The notes under the pieces were generated by a model, which was not told the origin of the DNA, made no database searches, and saw only the letters and a program-made list of their open reading frames with translations. A stretch of 64,000 nt of DNA. Origin: Calamus simplicifolius (lineage: Eukaryota > Streptophyta > Magnoliopsida > Arecales > Arecaceae). Where the stretch lies: assembly GCA_900491605.1 (NCBI GenBank), contig UESW01004763.1:404727-468726 (forward strand). Direction: 5' to 3'. Made by a program: the position numbers and the translations under genes. This document shows, one piece after another, positions 34,233 to 46,009 of the stretch; the first letter of the stretch is position 1; every line of letters starts with the position of its first letter.

Positions 34233-35881
34233 ATGGCAGGTCAAGTTGGATCATTTGCCGAAGGTCATTCTACGAATAGACCTCCCTTATTTAATGGTTC
34301 CAACTATTCTTATTGGAAAGCAAGAATGAGGATATTCATTCAAGCTTCTGATTATGAATTGTGGGGTGTTATAACTAATGGACCTAGTACACCCACACAC
34401 GTTGTTGATGGCACTATTGTTCCTAAGCCCGAAAGGGATTGGAATGATAATGATAGGAAAATGGCACAGCTCAATGCTAAGGCCATGAATGTCTTATATT
34501 GCTCTTTAGATGCTAATGAATTTAATAGAATCTCCACATGTAATTCCGCAAAGGAGATTTGGGATAGATTAGAGGTTACCCATGAGGGTACTAACCAAGT
34601 AAAAGAATCCAAAATAAACATTCTTGTTCATAAATATGAGTTATTTTGCATGGAACAAACTGAAACTATAGCCAGCATGTATACTAGATTTACTGATATT
34701 GTAAATGGGTTGAAAAGTTTAGGCAAAACATATTCTAACTCTGAACTTGTCCGTAAAATTCTCAGGTCACTTCCAAGAACGTGGGAAGCGAAGGTGACAG
34801 CAATCCAAGAAGCAAAGGACCTCAACACCTTACCCTTAGAGGAGCTTCTAGGATCCCTAATGACCCATGAATTGACCATGAAGCAGCACATAGAAGAAGA
34901 TGTGAAAAAGAAAAAGACCATAGCTCTTAAGGCTGCTGAAAATGAGGAGAGCTGCAATGATAGTGAAGAAGATGATGATGAGACAGCTCTTCTAGCAAGA
35001 AAGTTCAAAAAATTCATGAGGAGAAAGAGACCCTTCCACAAGAAGAAATTTGGAACTAAGATGGAAGGAGAGAAAGAAAAAGACAAGGACAAGGATAAAG
35101 AGAAAGACCCCTTGATTTGCTATGAATGTAAGAAACCGGGCATTACAGATATGATTGTCCTCAACTGAAAAAGACTTTCAAGAAGAAAAAGAAAGCCTAT
35201 GTTGCAACTTGGAGCGACAGCGATGAATCCTCATCGGAGGAAGAACAAAAGGAGGTTGCCAACATTTGCTTTATGGCAAACGAAGAGGATGAGGTAAGTT
35301 CTGAAAACCCTTGCGATGAATTTGCTTTTGATGAATTGTTTGATGCTTTTAATGAACTTGTTGGTGATTTCAAAATTTTGAAAAAGAAATATAAGTTTTT
35401 GAAAAATAAAAATTTAACTTTGATTGAAGAAAAAGAAAATCTTAATAATGAAACTAAAGTGCTGAAATCTGAAAAAGGCAATTTGACTAAAGAAAAAGAA
35501 TCAATTTCCAATGAAAATGATAAACTAAAGAAGGAAGTTGATAAATATAAAAGTATTGTTGATAAATTCACTTATAGTTCAGAAAAACTTAATTTATTGT
35601 TAAGTAATCAAAGAGCTATATATGATAAGGCTGGTTTAGGATATAGACCTAATTTGAAACAAAAATTTGTCAAAAACTTTTTAGAAAGGAACAAAACAAT
35701 GATAATGTTACATGTCATTACTGTAACAAGAAGGGACACAAAGTTTTTGAATGCAATTTTAAGAAAATAGATAAGAAGTTAAATAATAAAGGAAAGAAAA
35801 TTTGGGTTCCAAAGGAACAATTGTTTATGCTACTAACCATGAAGGACCCAAGAAAGCTTGGGTACCTAAATATAAGACTTA
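34233..35881 (+). pseudogene. Sirevirus gag, frameshifted
   Basis: The frame opens with ATG at 34233 (311 codons to 35168). It carries the Sirevirus capsid pattern RPPLFNGSNYSYWKARM, CNSAKEIWDRLEVTHEGT, LVRKILRSLPRTWEAKVTAI and a lysine/glutamate-rich tail. It breaks in the first CCHC knuckle (CYECKKPG, near 35139), where one base is missing. The next segment (35273-35770) is acidic, then a predicted coiled coil. A second knuckle with TGT CAT TAC TGT..CAC..TGC at 35712-35753 lies in another frame after a loss near 35690. One more loss near 35812 precedes the natural stop TAA at 35879-35881. Gag forms the particle and packages RNA. Confidence 0.85.
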
Positions 35882-35888
35882 ATTATTT

Positions 35889-38800
35889 TTGCAGGAGTGT
35901 CTTGCGGCCAAAAGATCAAAGAGAAAGTGGTATCTCGATAGCGGCTGCTCAAGGCACATGACGGGTGACAAGGATCAATTCATCACCCTTGAAAGCAAAA
36001 GAGGAGGAGTAGTTACATTTGGTGACAATGGCAAAGGCCAAATCTTGGGGTTTGGTAACATTCAAATAACTCCCTCCACATATATTGAAAATGTCTTATA
36101 TGTTAATGGTTTGAAACATAATTTAATTAGCATTAGTCAATTATGTGATAAAGGTTTTAAAGTATCATTTGAATCTTCTATATGCACAGTTTCTAATCCC
36201 ATTGATAATAGCATTGTTTTTATTGGAAATAGAAATGGCAATGTATACCTGATTGATTTAGACAATTTGTCTACTAGTAATCATTGCTTAGTTGCTAATA
36301 ATGCTAATATAAATGAGATTGGTTGGTTGTGGCATCGAAGATTAGGTCATGCAAGCACACCTTATTTCAAAACTAATTAGAATGGATTTAGTAAAAGGAC
36401 TTCCACAATTAGATTTTGAAAATAATAAAATTTGTGATGCATGTCAATTTGGAAAACAAACTAGAAATTCTTTCAAAACTAAAAATATTGTTTCCACTTC
36501 TAGGCCACTTGAACTACTTCACATGGATCTTTTTGGACCTACTAGAACCACAAGTCTAGGAGGAAAGAAATATGGTCTTGTGATTGTAGATGATTATTCT
36601 AGATACACTTGGGTATTATTTTTAGCTCATAAGGATGAGACCTTTCCACTATTTTTGAAATTCTTCAAGAAGGTCACAAATGAGAAAAACAACACCATAG
36701 TGTCTCTAAGAAGTGATCATGGCACCGAATTTGAAAATCATTTATTTAAAAATTTTTGCATAGAAAATGGCATCATCATAATTTTTCTGCACCTAGAACA
36801 CCAACAAAATGGTGTAGTTGAAAGAAAAATAGAACCCTAGAAGACATGGCCCGTACCATGCTATGTGAAAGCAACTTACCAAAATACTTTTGGGCAGAAG
36901 CTATAAACACGGCATGCTACATCCTTAATAGAGCTTTAATTAGGCCAATCATTAAGAAAACACCTTATGAACTATGGAATAATAGAAAACCAAACATAAG
37001 TTATTTTCATGCATTTGGTTGTAAGTGTTTCATTCATAATAATGGCAAAGATAATCTAGGAAAATTTGATGCAAAATCTGATGAAGGCATATTCTTAGGA
37101 TATTCAACATCTAGTAAAGCTTATAGAGTATTTAACAAGAGAAACTTAATTGTAGAAGAATCTATTCATGTAATTTTTGATGAATCTTTAGCATCAAGTT
37201 CTAAAAAGATTGATGATGAGGAAGATACAAACATTCTAGAAAGAGACATTGAAAAATTAAATATAGATGTATCTTCAGATCATGAACAAGAAGCTAAAGA
37301 TAATGATTCTCCTAGTGTTGATGTTGTTGATGCAAATCGTAATGATATAGATCTACCTAGAGATTGGAGATATGCCTATGGTCATCCAAGAGAATTAATT
37401 ATAGGTGATCCATCTCAAGGAGTAAGAACTAGATCATCAATGAGAAACATCAATAATCATCTTGCATTTGTATCTCAAATTGAACCTAAAACTATTGAAG
37501 AAGCTGAAAAAGATAATAACTGGATGTTAGCCATGCAAGAAGAATTAAATCAATTTACTAGAAATAATGTTTGGACATTAGTGGATAGACCTAAAGATCA
37601 TTCTGTAATAGGATCAAAATGGGTATTTAGAAATAAATTAGACGAAAATGGCATAGTAATTAGAAACAAAGCTAGATTAGTTGCAAAAGGATATAATCAA
37701 GAAGAAGGAATTGATTTTGATGAAACTTTTGCACCTGTAGCTAGACTTGAAGCAATTAGATTGTTACTTGCATTTGCATGTCATATGCATATCAATTTAT
37801 TTCAAATGGATGTTAAAAGTGCATTTTTAAATGGATTTATAAATGAAGAAGTTTTTGTTGAACAACCACCGGGATTTGAAGATCATGAATTTTCAAATCA
37901 TGTTTTTAAATTACACAAAGCACTATACGGTTTGAAACAAGCACCTAGGGCTTGGTATGAAAGATTAAGTAAATTTCTGATTGAAAATGATTTTGTAAGA
38001 GGAAATGTCGATAAAACACTATTTTTGAAAACAAAAGACAAAGATTTATTAGTAGTACAAATATATGTTGATGATATTGTTTTCGGTGCTACTAACAATT
38101 TGTTATGTCAAGAATTTGCAAGTTAATGCAGGGTGAGTTTGAAATGAGTATGATGGGAGAACTCAACTTCTTCCTAGGACTTCAAATCAAACAAAGCAAA
38201 GATGGAATCTTCATCAATCAAGCCAAATACACAAAAGAACTGCTCAAGAAATTTGGAATGGAGTCAATCAAACCACTTGGACACCTATGAGTCCTTCGTG
38301 CAAATTGGACAAAGATGAAGATGGTAAGAAAGTAGATCAAAAATATTACAGAGGTATGATTGGATCTCTTCTTTACTTAACAGCTAGTAGACCAGATATT
38401 ATGTTTGCAGTATGTTTATGTGCTAGATTCAATCTGAACCTAAAGAATCTCACTTAATTGCTGTAAAAAGAATTTTAAGATATTTAAGTGGAACTAAAAA
38501 TGTAGGTTTATGGTACTCTAGAGACTCAACTTTAAATTTAATTGCATATTCTGATTCTGACTATGCTGGATGTAAATTGGATAGAAAAAGCACAAGTGGT
38601 GCATGTCAATTCTTAGGATGTAACTTAATCTCTTGGTTTAGCAAAAAGCAAAATTCGGTTGCATTATCTACTGCTGAAGCAGAATATGTTGCAGCTGGAA
38701 GTTGCTGTGCTCAAATCCTTTGGATTAAGAGACAACTTGAAGATTATGGCATAACCCTTGATAAAACACCAATTAGATGTGATAACACGAGTGCAATAAA

Positions 38801-39008
38801 TCTAACTAAAAATCCAATTCAACATTCAAGAACAAAACACATTGAAATTAGATATCATTTCATAAGAGAACATGTAGCTAATAATGAAATTTGTCTTGAA
38901 TATGTTAATACAGAGGAACAATTAGCTGACATATTTACAAAACCTTTGAGTGAAGAGAGATTTTGTTATCTTAGAGGTGAATTAGGGATATGTGACCCTA
39001 TGGATTGA
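35889..39008 (+). pseudogene. Sirevirus pol (PR-IN-RT-RH), frameshifted
   Basis: Protease: WYLDSGCSRHMTGDKDQF near 35926. Integrase: HRRLGHAS..CDACQFGKQ zinc site, then LLHMDLFGPTRTTSLGGKKY, VDDYSRYTWVLFL and LRSDHGTEF (36334-36740). Reverse transcriptase: KARLVAKGYNQEEGIDFDET, FQMDVKSAFLNGFINEEVFV, YGLKQAPRAWYERL and IYVDDIVFGAT (37668-38092). RNase H: YSDSDYAGCKLDRKSTSG, ALSTAEAEYVAAGSCCAQ and EQLADIFTKPLSEERF (38550-38960). Breaks lie near 36351, 36809, 36829, 38124, 38280 and 38432. Most are a single missing base beside a short homopolymer. Catalytic residues themselves look intact. Confidence 0.88.
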
Positions 39009-39199
39009 TTTTGATACATTAAGGAATGAGAATCTAGATTTCTATCAATTTCTTGATATTCCTTCACAATTTTAAGGACAAATTATCTAGTCATTTGAGC
39101 TATTTGATCCTTAATACTCCAAAATTTTATCAAAATTTTATAAAATTTATTTTGACGAGTTTCAGTCATTTGAATTTCATATTTTTTTGCTGAAACTGT

Positions 39200-39405
39200 C
39201 TTTGGAGTCGACACCTCAGAATGAGGAGTCGACACCTCTGACTGTGTCGCTCTCGGTCCCTGACCTTGGAGCCGACACCTGTGAATTCGGAGCCGACTCC
39301 AGTTCGAGCGCTGACTGTGTTAGCGATTTGGAGTCGACACCCGACTTTGCGGGAGTCGACACCTGGGAATCAAAAATTGATTTATTAGGGCAGAGTCGAC
39401 ACCTC
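39200..39405 (+). promoter_or_regulatory. second phased GGAGYCGACACC array before the env-like ORF
   Basis: GYCGAC cores begin at 39207, 39228, 39271, 39292, 39333, 39355 and 39395. The intervals are 21, 43, 21, 41, 22 and 40 bp, all near one or two times 21. The motif is the one repeated in the LTR U3. A pyrimidine-rich leader follows, then the ATG at 39508. No strong TATA box is seen between them. The position suggests a control region for the downstream ORF; that role is inference. Confidence 0.55.
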
Positions 39406-39507
39406 GTCACTTCATTACTTTCTCAAATCCTAACCAAACTCTTCCAAAATTCTTCCAAAACTTCCCCATCTCTAATTCCATCCAAATCGAACCTTTCCAA
39501 AGATCAA

Positions 39508-40890
39508 ATGGCACCCAAAAGGAGAGAATCAGTGGTTGGAGCGCCGGTAACTACGGGAAAGCGGTCCGCACGTCGTCCCGTTCGTGAGCCGACTCCAAGC
39601 AGCGATTCGTCCACGGATTCTGACAACCCCAACACATCTTCCACACAGGTAGATACCTTAGCTGATAGAGTCATCACAATGGGGAGAAAAATCGATTTTG
39701 ACCTATTTGAATCCGAAGGTTTTTCAATCGGGAGACAATTGAAGGAAATGGGCTGGGATAAGCTATGCTCTCTTGATGTTCCTACCTATCCAGCCTTAGT
39801 AAAAGAATTCTATTTCAATTTGGCTAGAGGGGATGGAGGTTTAGTAAGCAATGTTAGAGGGAAAAGGATTCATCTCACCTTTCAAAAGCTTGGAAACCTC
39901 CTTAGCATCCCGATCACTGGTTTAGCAGCTGACATGCACAGTGATAGGTCAGCAGCCCTTTCAAGGATGTTAGGAAGGGATGTAACAGAGTTTGAGGAAA
40001 TTAGAGCCAATCAACTACCCCTAGAATTGAGATTATTACACAATATATGCAGTAGAATTTTGTTTCCAAAGACTGGTCGGTTTGAGTATGTCTCGGAGCG
40101 AGACATTGTGGTTATGGACAGTGTTCTGACTGGGCAGCCGATCAATCTGGCAGCAATGATGATTTTTTATATGGCAGAAGCTGGAGGGAAGAGGAGATCA
40201 TCCCTACCGTATGGAATGGTACTTACTATGGTTTTCAGGAGGGGGTTGAAATTCAAGTGAATGAACCTTTCCAAGAACCTGAGGCACACAGATTACTATA
40301 GCTTAGCAACATTGCATCGGATGGGTTTTGTTAAGGTGAATGGACAGTGGGATAGGAAAGGACACCTAGATGAAAGAGCCCCTATGCCGAGAGTTTCTGA
40401 GCCTTGCGAGGCTGGACCATCATTTAGGGTTCCTTCTCCACAGCCTAGGAGTCCCATTTCTGCTCCTGTTCCTGCTCCTGCACCTGCACAAGTTTATGAT
40501 CAACCATCCACTTCTTCGACTGGATTCTCAGACCTTCAAATGGAGCAATTAAAAAGTTTGTTTGCAGCTCAGAAGGATGAGTTTGACAGTAAATTCATGA
40601 ATTTAAAAGAATCACTTTACTCCCTTGATGATCGGATTGCAAAGATTGAATCAACTCTCAACTCCTCCGCAGAATCTTTAAGTGGTGATTTGAAGAACAT
40701 CTTTGAAGAGCTTAAAGAGATTTGTGGAGATGGTGAAACTTATTCAAAGTGCAACGCCGAGCTTCAAGACAAAATCTTAACAGCTTGCACATTTGTTGAT
40801 GAGAGACTAAAAGATTATGTTAGACTTCAATGTGATGGAATGAAAAATATTGTAGACCATTTAACAAGAATAGTTAGAAAGAACTTTTGA
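39508..40890 (+). pseudogene. Sirevirus env-like ORF with one in-frame stop
   Basis: From ATG at 39508 (MAPKRRESVVGAP) the frame runs 250 codons to TGA at 40258-40260, then continues without a shift for 209 more to 40890. The first part is basic and serine-rich. It then has a globular stretch with KIDFDLFESEGFSIGRQL, FYFNLARGDGG, RIHLTFQKLGNLLSIP and LPYGMVLT, like plant proteins annotated as 'putative plant transposon protein'. The second part has a proline/alanine-rich linker and a likely coiled coil (LQMEQLKSLFAAQKDEFDSK onward). A third ORF after pol is typical of some Sireviruses and is called env-like. No signal peptide or clear membrane segment is visible, so an envelope role is unsupported. 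An upstream extension to 39187 would need a TTG start and runs through the motif array. Confidence 0.75.
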
Positions 40891-40964
40891 TGTAATGTAT
40901 GTTTAATTTGTTGAAATGTAGTTTACATTTTGATGTAATGAAGTTAATGAAGTTAATGTAATGA

Positions 40965-41435
40965 AGTTTAAAGGGGAGAGAATTATGTAATACTTGACTA
41001 TATGTTGATGTAGTGAAGTTTATGTTAATGAATGAAAAGTTTTTTATGTAATATTTGACTTTTGATGCAATTATCTTTTGATGCAGTAAAATATTCTTTA
41101 CCTTTTTGTTGATTACAAAAAAGGGGGAGAGAATTAGGATTGTATATGCATTAAGAGAGAAAATTATATGGAAAGAATTATAGTTGCATTAAGGGGAGAA
41201 TGTTATGTTGCATTAATTGGTTAATATGAAACATTAATCAAATTGAATTTCTATGCACAAAGAAATCTTAAGTACCAAATGTGTAAAGTAAGAGGAAGAA
41301 TAATTTGAACTTCATAAGGAAGCTACCTTATTCAGGGGGAGCTTACTCGTAAAGATCACTTCCTTGATATTTTTTTTAATTTAAGAATTCTATGCATATA
41401 CTCAATGTTTTTATAATCATCAAAAAGGGGGAGAT
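40965..41435 (+). other. multiple polypurine tracts before the 3' LTR
   Basis: Polypurine boxes recur at 40970-40985 (AAAGGGGAGAGAATTA), 41117-41136, 41191-41202, about 41333-41342 and 41422-41435 (AAAAAGGGGGAGAT). The last one directly abuts the LTR and should be the working plus-strand primer. Repeated polypurine boxes are a described Sirevirus feature. The intervening DNA is AT-rich with GATGTAATGAAGTT repeats. Confidence 0.8.
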
Positions 41436-42937
41436 TGTTGATCCATTTATTGATTTTGATGATTAATAAAGGAATTGAGTATATTTATTTGATTACTAAT
41501 GGATTTTATAAGTGTTTCAGGACTTAAATTTATTTGATCAATTTAAAGGAATTAAGAAATGAATTTTGAATCAAATACAAATCAGAGATTTCAAAGTTTC
41601 AGAGCTTGGAGTCGACACCTAGAAAGTCTGGAGCCGACCCCATGGCCAATTCAATTTTAATCTGATTTTTGATACAACCTGGAGCCGACACCTAGAGTTT
41701 CGAGCCGACACCTAAGGTTTCGGAGTCGACACTTACAGTGTCTGGAGCCGACTCCGATGCGGGGACAGAACGTTGATTTTTTGAGCATCCTGGAGCCGAC
41801 ACCTACAGTATTCGGGAGCCGACACCTGACGACGGCGAGCCGACACTTACTTTTGCGGAGCCGACTCCACGACGAACTCAGATTTTACTATTTATGGAAA
41901 AACGATCTGGAGCCGACACCTGAAAAGCTGGAGCCGACTCCAACCCACCTGGACGAAAAATTAAAAATGCCAGATCAGCTCTAACGGTAATATTTTTGAT
42001 TTCTGACATCTAACGGCTATTTTTTATGAATGGAAAATCCTTCCAGGTACACTCCAACGGCTAGATTTCCACCCAAAAATGAATCAAAGGAAAATCTATA
42101 AAAAGGGAAAAAACAACCGTTTGAAAAAAAGATAGAAACGGATAGACAAAAATCAAAAATCAAAATCCGAAAAGTCTTGAGCCTTATATCCAAGAGAGGA
42201 GCTTTCAAATTCAAATCCTTCCACTCCACAAAGCTCAAAGAAGAATCCAAGCCATTCAAATAGTGAAAAATCGGAGGATTCTCAACTAGAAGAAAAAGAC
42301 CAACTTTTCAATCTTCTCAACTGCATCTACTGTGAGGAATCGGAGCTGAGGCTTGATTCAACCCAGCAAGGAGAAGAGGAAAAGAAGAAAAGAAGAAAAG
42401 CTCAAAGCCAAACAACTTCAAACCAGGCTTTTCTAAACCTATTTACTTTTCTTTGAATATTTGCTCATTGAGGAGCTGTGAAACTTTGTAAAACATTCTT
42501 ATACTTGTTTGTGCCTAGTTCAATCAAAGGGGATTGAACTAGTGGAGGTTGTTAACCTCGGGTCAAGCTAGTTTAGCTTGAGTTTAGGGTTGTGTGCTGG
42601 TGAGCCCGTAAAACCGGCTGGGTTCGTTGTGATCCCGGGTAAAACAACAAGTTTGAGTTGTGAACTTGTAAAACAACTCGGCTGTAATCGAGGAGATTAT
42701 AGTGTGGACCCAAGTAGGATCTTGGGAGTGGACGTAGGTGTTGGATACACCGAACCACTATAAAATCTTTGTGTTTGCCGTGCTTCCATTGTCTCTATCT
42801 CTATCTCTGTTTTATTCATTGTACTTTATATTTACATTGCATTTATTTTCATTCATCTTAAGCAAACAAATTTTTAAGAGGCTAAATTTTTAAAGAACCC
42901 AATTCACCCCCCTCTTGGGTTGTCATTTGGGCCAACA
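41436..42937 (+). repeat. 3' LTR of the Sirevirus
   Basis: 1,502 bp, nearly identical to the 5' LTR. Differences include a one-base loss in the second motif cluster near 41701, an 11-bp A/G-rich insertion near 42385 and scattered transitions. The phased array (cores from 41611 to 41938) and TATA box (42097-42105) are kept. Confidence 0.95.
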
Positions 42938-42942
42938 ATACA

Positions 42943-44010
42943 ACATTTAAAATGTGCATTGCCGTCTGTAAGGCGTATCCCCAAAATAATATTAGAAGTG
43001 AGGAATAACTAATCATTGATCTAATCATATCTAACAATGTTCGGTTCCTCATTTCTGCAACACCATTTTGCTGTGGTGTTCTCGGAACCGTGAGTTGTGA
43101 AACAATTCCATGCTCAATAAGGTAATCCTTGAATTCTATATCAAGGTATTCTCCACCTCAATTTGATCGTAGTGTTTTCAGTGATTTACCTAATTGTTTT
43201 TCAACTTCTGCTCGAAATTTTCAAAACTTTCCAAAAGTCTCAAACTTTCTTTGCATTAGGTAAACGAAACCATATCTTGAGTAATCATCAATGAAATTAA
43301 CAAAGTACTCATAACCACCTCCAGCTTGTACGTTGAATGGTTCACACACATCCGAATGCACTAGCTTTAGTGGTTCATTAGCCCTTTGGCCTTTTGCAGA
43401 GAAAGGTCTTTTGATCATTTTATCTTATAAACAAGACTCAAAGATAAAAAGAGTGCCAACACTTAGCTCTCTTAGAGGACCATCCTTCCAAAGTCTATTT
43501 ATCCTATCAAGGTTAATGTAACCAAGCCTAAGGTGCCAAAGATATGTTTCATTATCACTGTTTATTACCTTTTGTCTTTTGTTAGTCTTAGGATTAGTTA
43601 CTTTAAACAATTTGGTATTGTAAGAAACATTTTCATAAGGCGCTAAAACATATAACCCATCGACTAAACATCCATGACAAATTTCAAAACCATTTCTTGA
43701 AACTGAAATAATATTTTCATTAAATGAAATTCCATAACATTGTTCATGAAGTTTAGAAACTGAAATCAAATTTCTAGAAAAGTTTGGAATGAAATAAATA
43801 TTATTCAAAATAAGAAATTTCTCTCCAAATAAAAGACGGACTGTTCCAACTGCCTTGGCTGATACCGTAGCCCCATTGCCAACCCTCATTGTCAACTCAC
43901 CATCAGAAAGCTCTCTCGAAGAACTAAGGAGTTGCATAGAAGAACAAACATGATTTGTCGCCCCTGAATCAATTATCCAGAAGGAGGTATTAACCTCAAC
44001 TAGACAAGCT
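42943..44010 (-). pseudogene. copia protease and integrase N-terminal half (outer element)
   Basis: On the minus strand: protease IIDSGATNHVCSSMQL near 43945-43995 and the following 43425-43937 frame with NNIYFIPNFSRNLISVSKL and ETYLWHLRLGYINLDRI, then integrase with KLVHSDVCEPFNVQAGGGYE and FIDDYSRYGFVYLM (43250-43370). The integrase continues to 42943, where the Sirevirus interrupts it; the rest resumes at 32676. Frameshifts separate the blocks. Confidence 0.85.
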
Positions 44011-44032
44011 TCAATACAAGTAAATCACATTT

Positions 44033-44248
44033 ACTATTTTTCTTCTCTTTCATTTGATTGGTGGCAACTTGCCACTTGTCATAATGTTCTCTAACATTAC
44101 GATCAGCAGCAAGGGTTGGCTTAGTGATACCAAATTTGATGTTCTCATTAGTCAAAATGTTGTCAATATCAGATTTCTATTTGGGATAGTTTTCTTTAGT
44201 TAGGGTGTTGCTAGAAAGCAGAGAAGTAATGGGATTGTTCAAAGCCAT
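44033..44248 (-). pseudogene. collapsed copia gag (outer element)
   Basis: The ATG at 44248 opens MALNNPITSLLSSNTLTKENY, a typical copia gag start, followed by an in-frame TAG in place of a tryptophan. The frame continues through ITKPTLAADRNVREHYDKW for about 70 codons. It then jumps to the gag-protease linker and the protease, so most of the capsid and the CCHC knuckle have been deleted. Confidence 0.7.
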
Positions 44249-45995
44249 TTTCTAAAAAATTAGTCAAGATGAATGTTTATAAGTTTTTGGAATAGAGATT
44301 TCAAAAAAAACAATTGAACAATTTAGGAAAAATATAAAAAAAACCCATATTCTATTCCCTCGATAATTCAACTAGCCATGTACAAGTCTACCGCCATAGG
44401 GTAGGTCAGCTTACACACTTAGTTAAACCAAGACTCTTTTTGATTAATAAGTATGTTTCTAAAATAACTCTTATTTCCACATTTATTAACTACCGAATTA
44501 GAAAAGGTTTGGTCAAAGATATAATCAACACATTTGATCTCATATCTTTATGAGTAAGACCCACAATTTCAAATTTCTAGACTTAACCCAAGCATGCCGT
44601 CGTAAGGTAGGTTAGGCTTGAAATACATCTAAAAATTCTATCCTAAGAGATCTAGCCTTGTTATTAAATTAAACGGACACCATCCGTAGGGGAACGAAAT
44701 CAAAGCGCCTCGAGGCGCCGTTCAAGTCTCACGGTGCTAAGCCAATGGTAGAGACCAACAAATTTATTAATTACTCATTATTAAAGTGGGATTATATTTT
44801 ATTATATAAAGATAACCTTTTATCTTTATGAATTAAATTCAATAACCTTTAAATCTCTTCATCTCATGTAGATTTAATCTATGAATTTAATTCTTTCATG
44901 AATTTCAAGAATCGAATTCTTATTAATACTTTAAGATAATCATTATCTTTTAGAAATTAATGTCAAAAATTTTTAATAATCATATGATTAAAATTTAATA
45001 TCACATATTAACTTTTAAAATTAATTTCTATACAAAGAATATATTCTTGTTATTTATGAAATTAAGTAGATTAGTATTAGATTTAATAATCTTATTATTA
45101 AATTAATATCATATATTAACTTAACCTAAGACTATTTTTAATTTCATAACTTTATTTAAGAATCAAAATCTTAATATTATAATTTTAAACCATCCATTTA
45201 AAAACCTTTTTAAATATATTTAGAATTATAATAATATTGTCTTTGTTCATTAACTAAGACCCTATAAATAGGCATAATCATGATTAGTCAAATAGTCCTA
45301 ATCAATAATTTTATGATGCATAGGATGGATATTTCTAATTTCTATATGGCATGATAAAATTGACTCATCAAATAAATTATTTTATTTTAATGATCATGGG
45401 CCATCTTATGGCCAAACTGTTTGGAGTGGGCTTAGGCCCAATTTGCTTCAAAAAAACAAGTTTGAGATTTGTCCCAAACCATTTGGAATTTTTATAATGA
45501 TTTTCTTCACGTACAACACAAACAATTTGGATTTTAACGTAATAAAATCTATGATCAAATCATAGATCCTTTTGGTTTCAAAAATTAATTCCCAATGTGG
45601 TAATTAATTAAATCATAAATATTTCTTAGTAGCCTATTGTGCTTTTCGAATCACAGATAGTTGGGTCAAACGCATTAAGGTACTATCAGCAGCCTCCCTT
45701 GCGGTGCGTCCCTAATATCCTTACCATACGTCCGTTGGAAAAGATATTCGAGGTACTACCAGTAGCCTCCCTCTTGGATCACCCCTAGGTTGAACACGAT
45801 AGAAATCAAGAACATGATAAATCCCACACCCATAATTCTTAGGATCTATCTCCCATGCTCAACTTTTAAGCAAAAGTTCACGGTAAAAATAAATACCAAA
45901 TATCATATATTTATGCATACCAAATATCAAATATTTATAAAATGTTAAATCATCACATATCAACATCATGACAATATTAATATTAGTGCATGATC
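44249..45995 (-). other. leader region of the outer copia
   Basis: About 1.7 kb of untranslated leader lies between primer site and gag. It is AT-rich, with a small imperfect duplication around 45680-45785 (GGTACTA..CAG..AGCCTCCCT twice). No ORF of note. Confidence 0.55.
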
Positions 45996-46007
45996 GCTTT
46001 GATACCA
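45996..46007 (-). other. primer-binding site of the outer copia
   Basis: The minus strand reads TGGTATCAAAGC two bases after the LTR end TCAACA. It differs from the standard initiator-tRNA site TGGTATCAGAGC by one base. Confidence 0.85.
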
Positions 46008-46009
46008 GT

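Larger units (their letters stand above)
32677..42937 (+). mobile_element. young Sirevirus (Ty1-copia) nested in the outer copia
   Basis: LTRs at 32677-34171 and 41436-42937 have TGTTG..CAACA ends. The flanks are GTACA (32672-32676) and ATACA (42938-42942), a 5-bp target duplication with one change. The layout is primer site, gag, pol, env-like ORF, repeated polypurine tracts, LTR. The gag type, the extra 3' ORF and the multiple polypurine boxes are Sirevirus hallmarks. By eye the LTRs differ by about a dozen substitutions plus a few small indels over 1.5 kb, under 1%. At a commonly used 1.3e-8 per site per year that is a few hundred thousand years. Yet gag and pol contain at least eight frame breaks, nearly all single-base losses. 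Confidence 0.92.

Noticed and set aside
39187..39507. N-terminal extension of the env-like ORF
   Set aside because: It needs a TTG start and translates the phased GGAGYCGACACC array; the ATG at 39508 is the better start.
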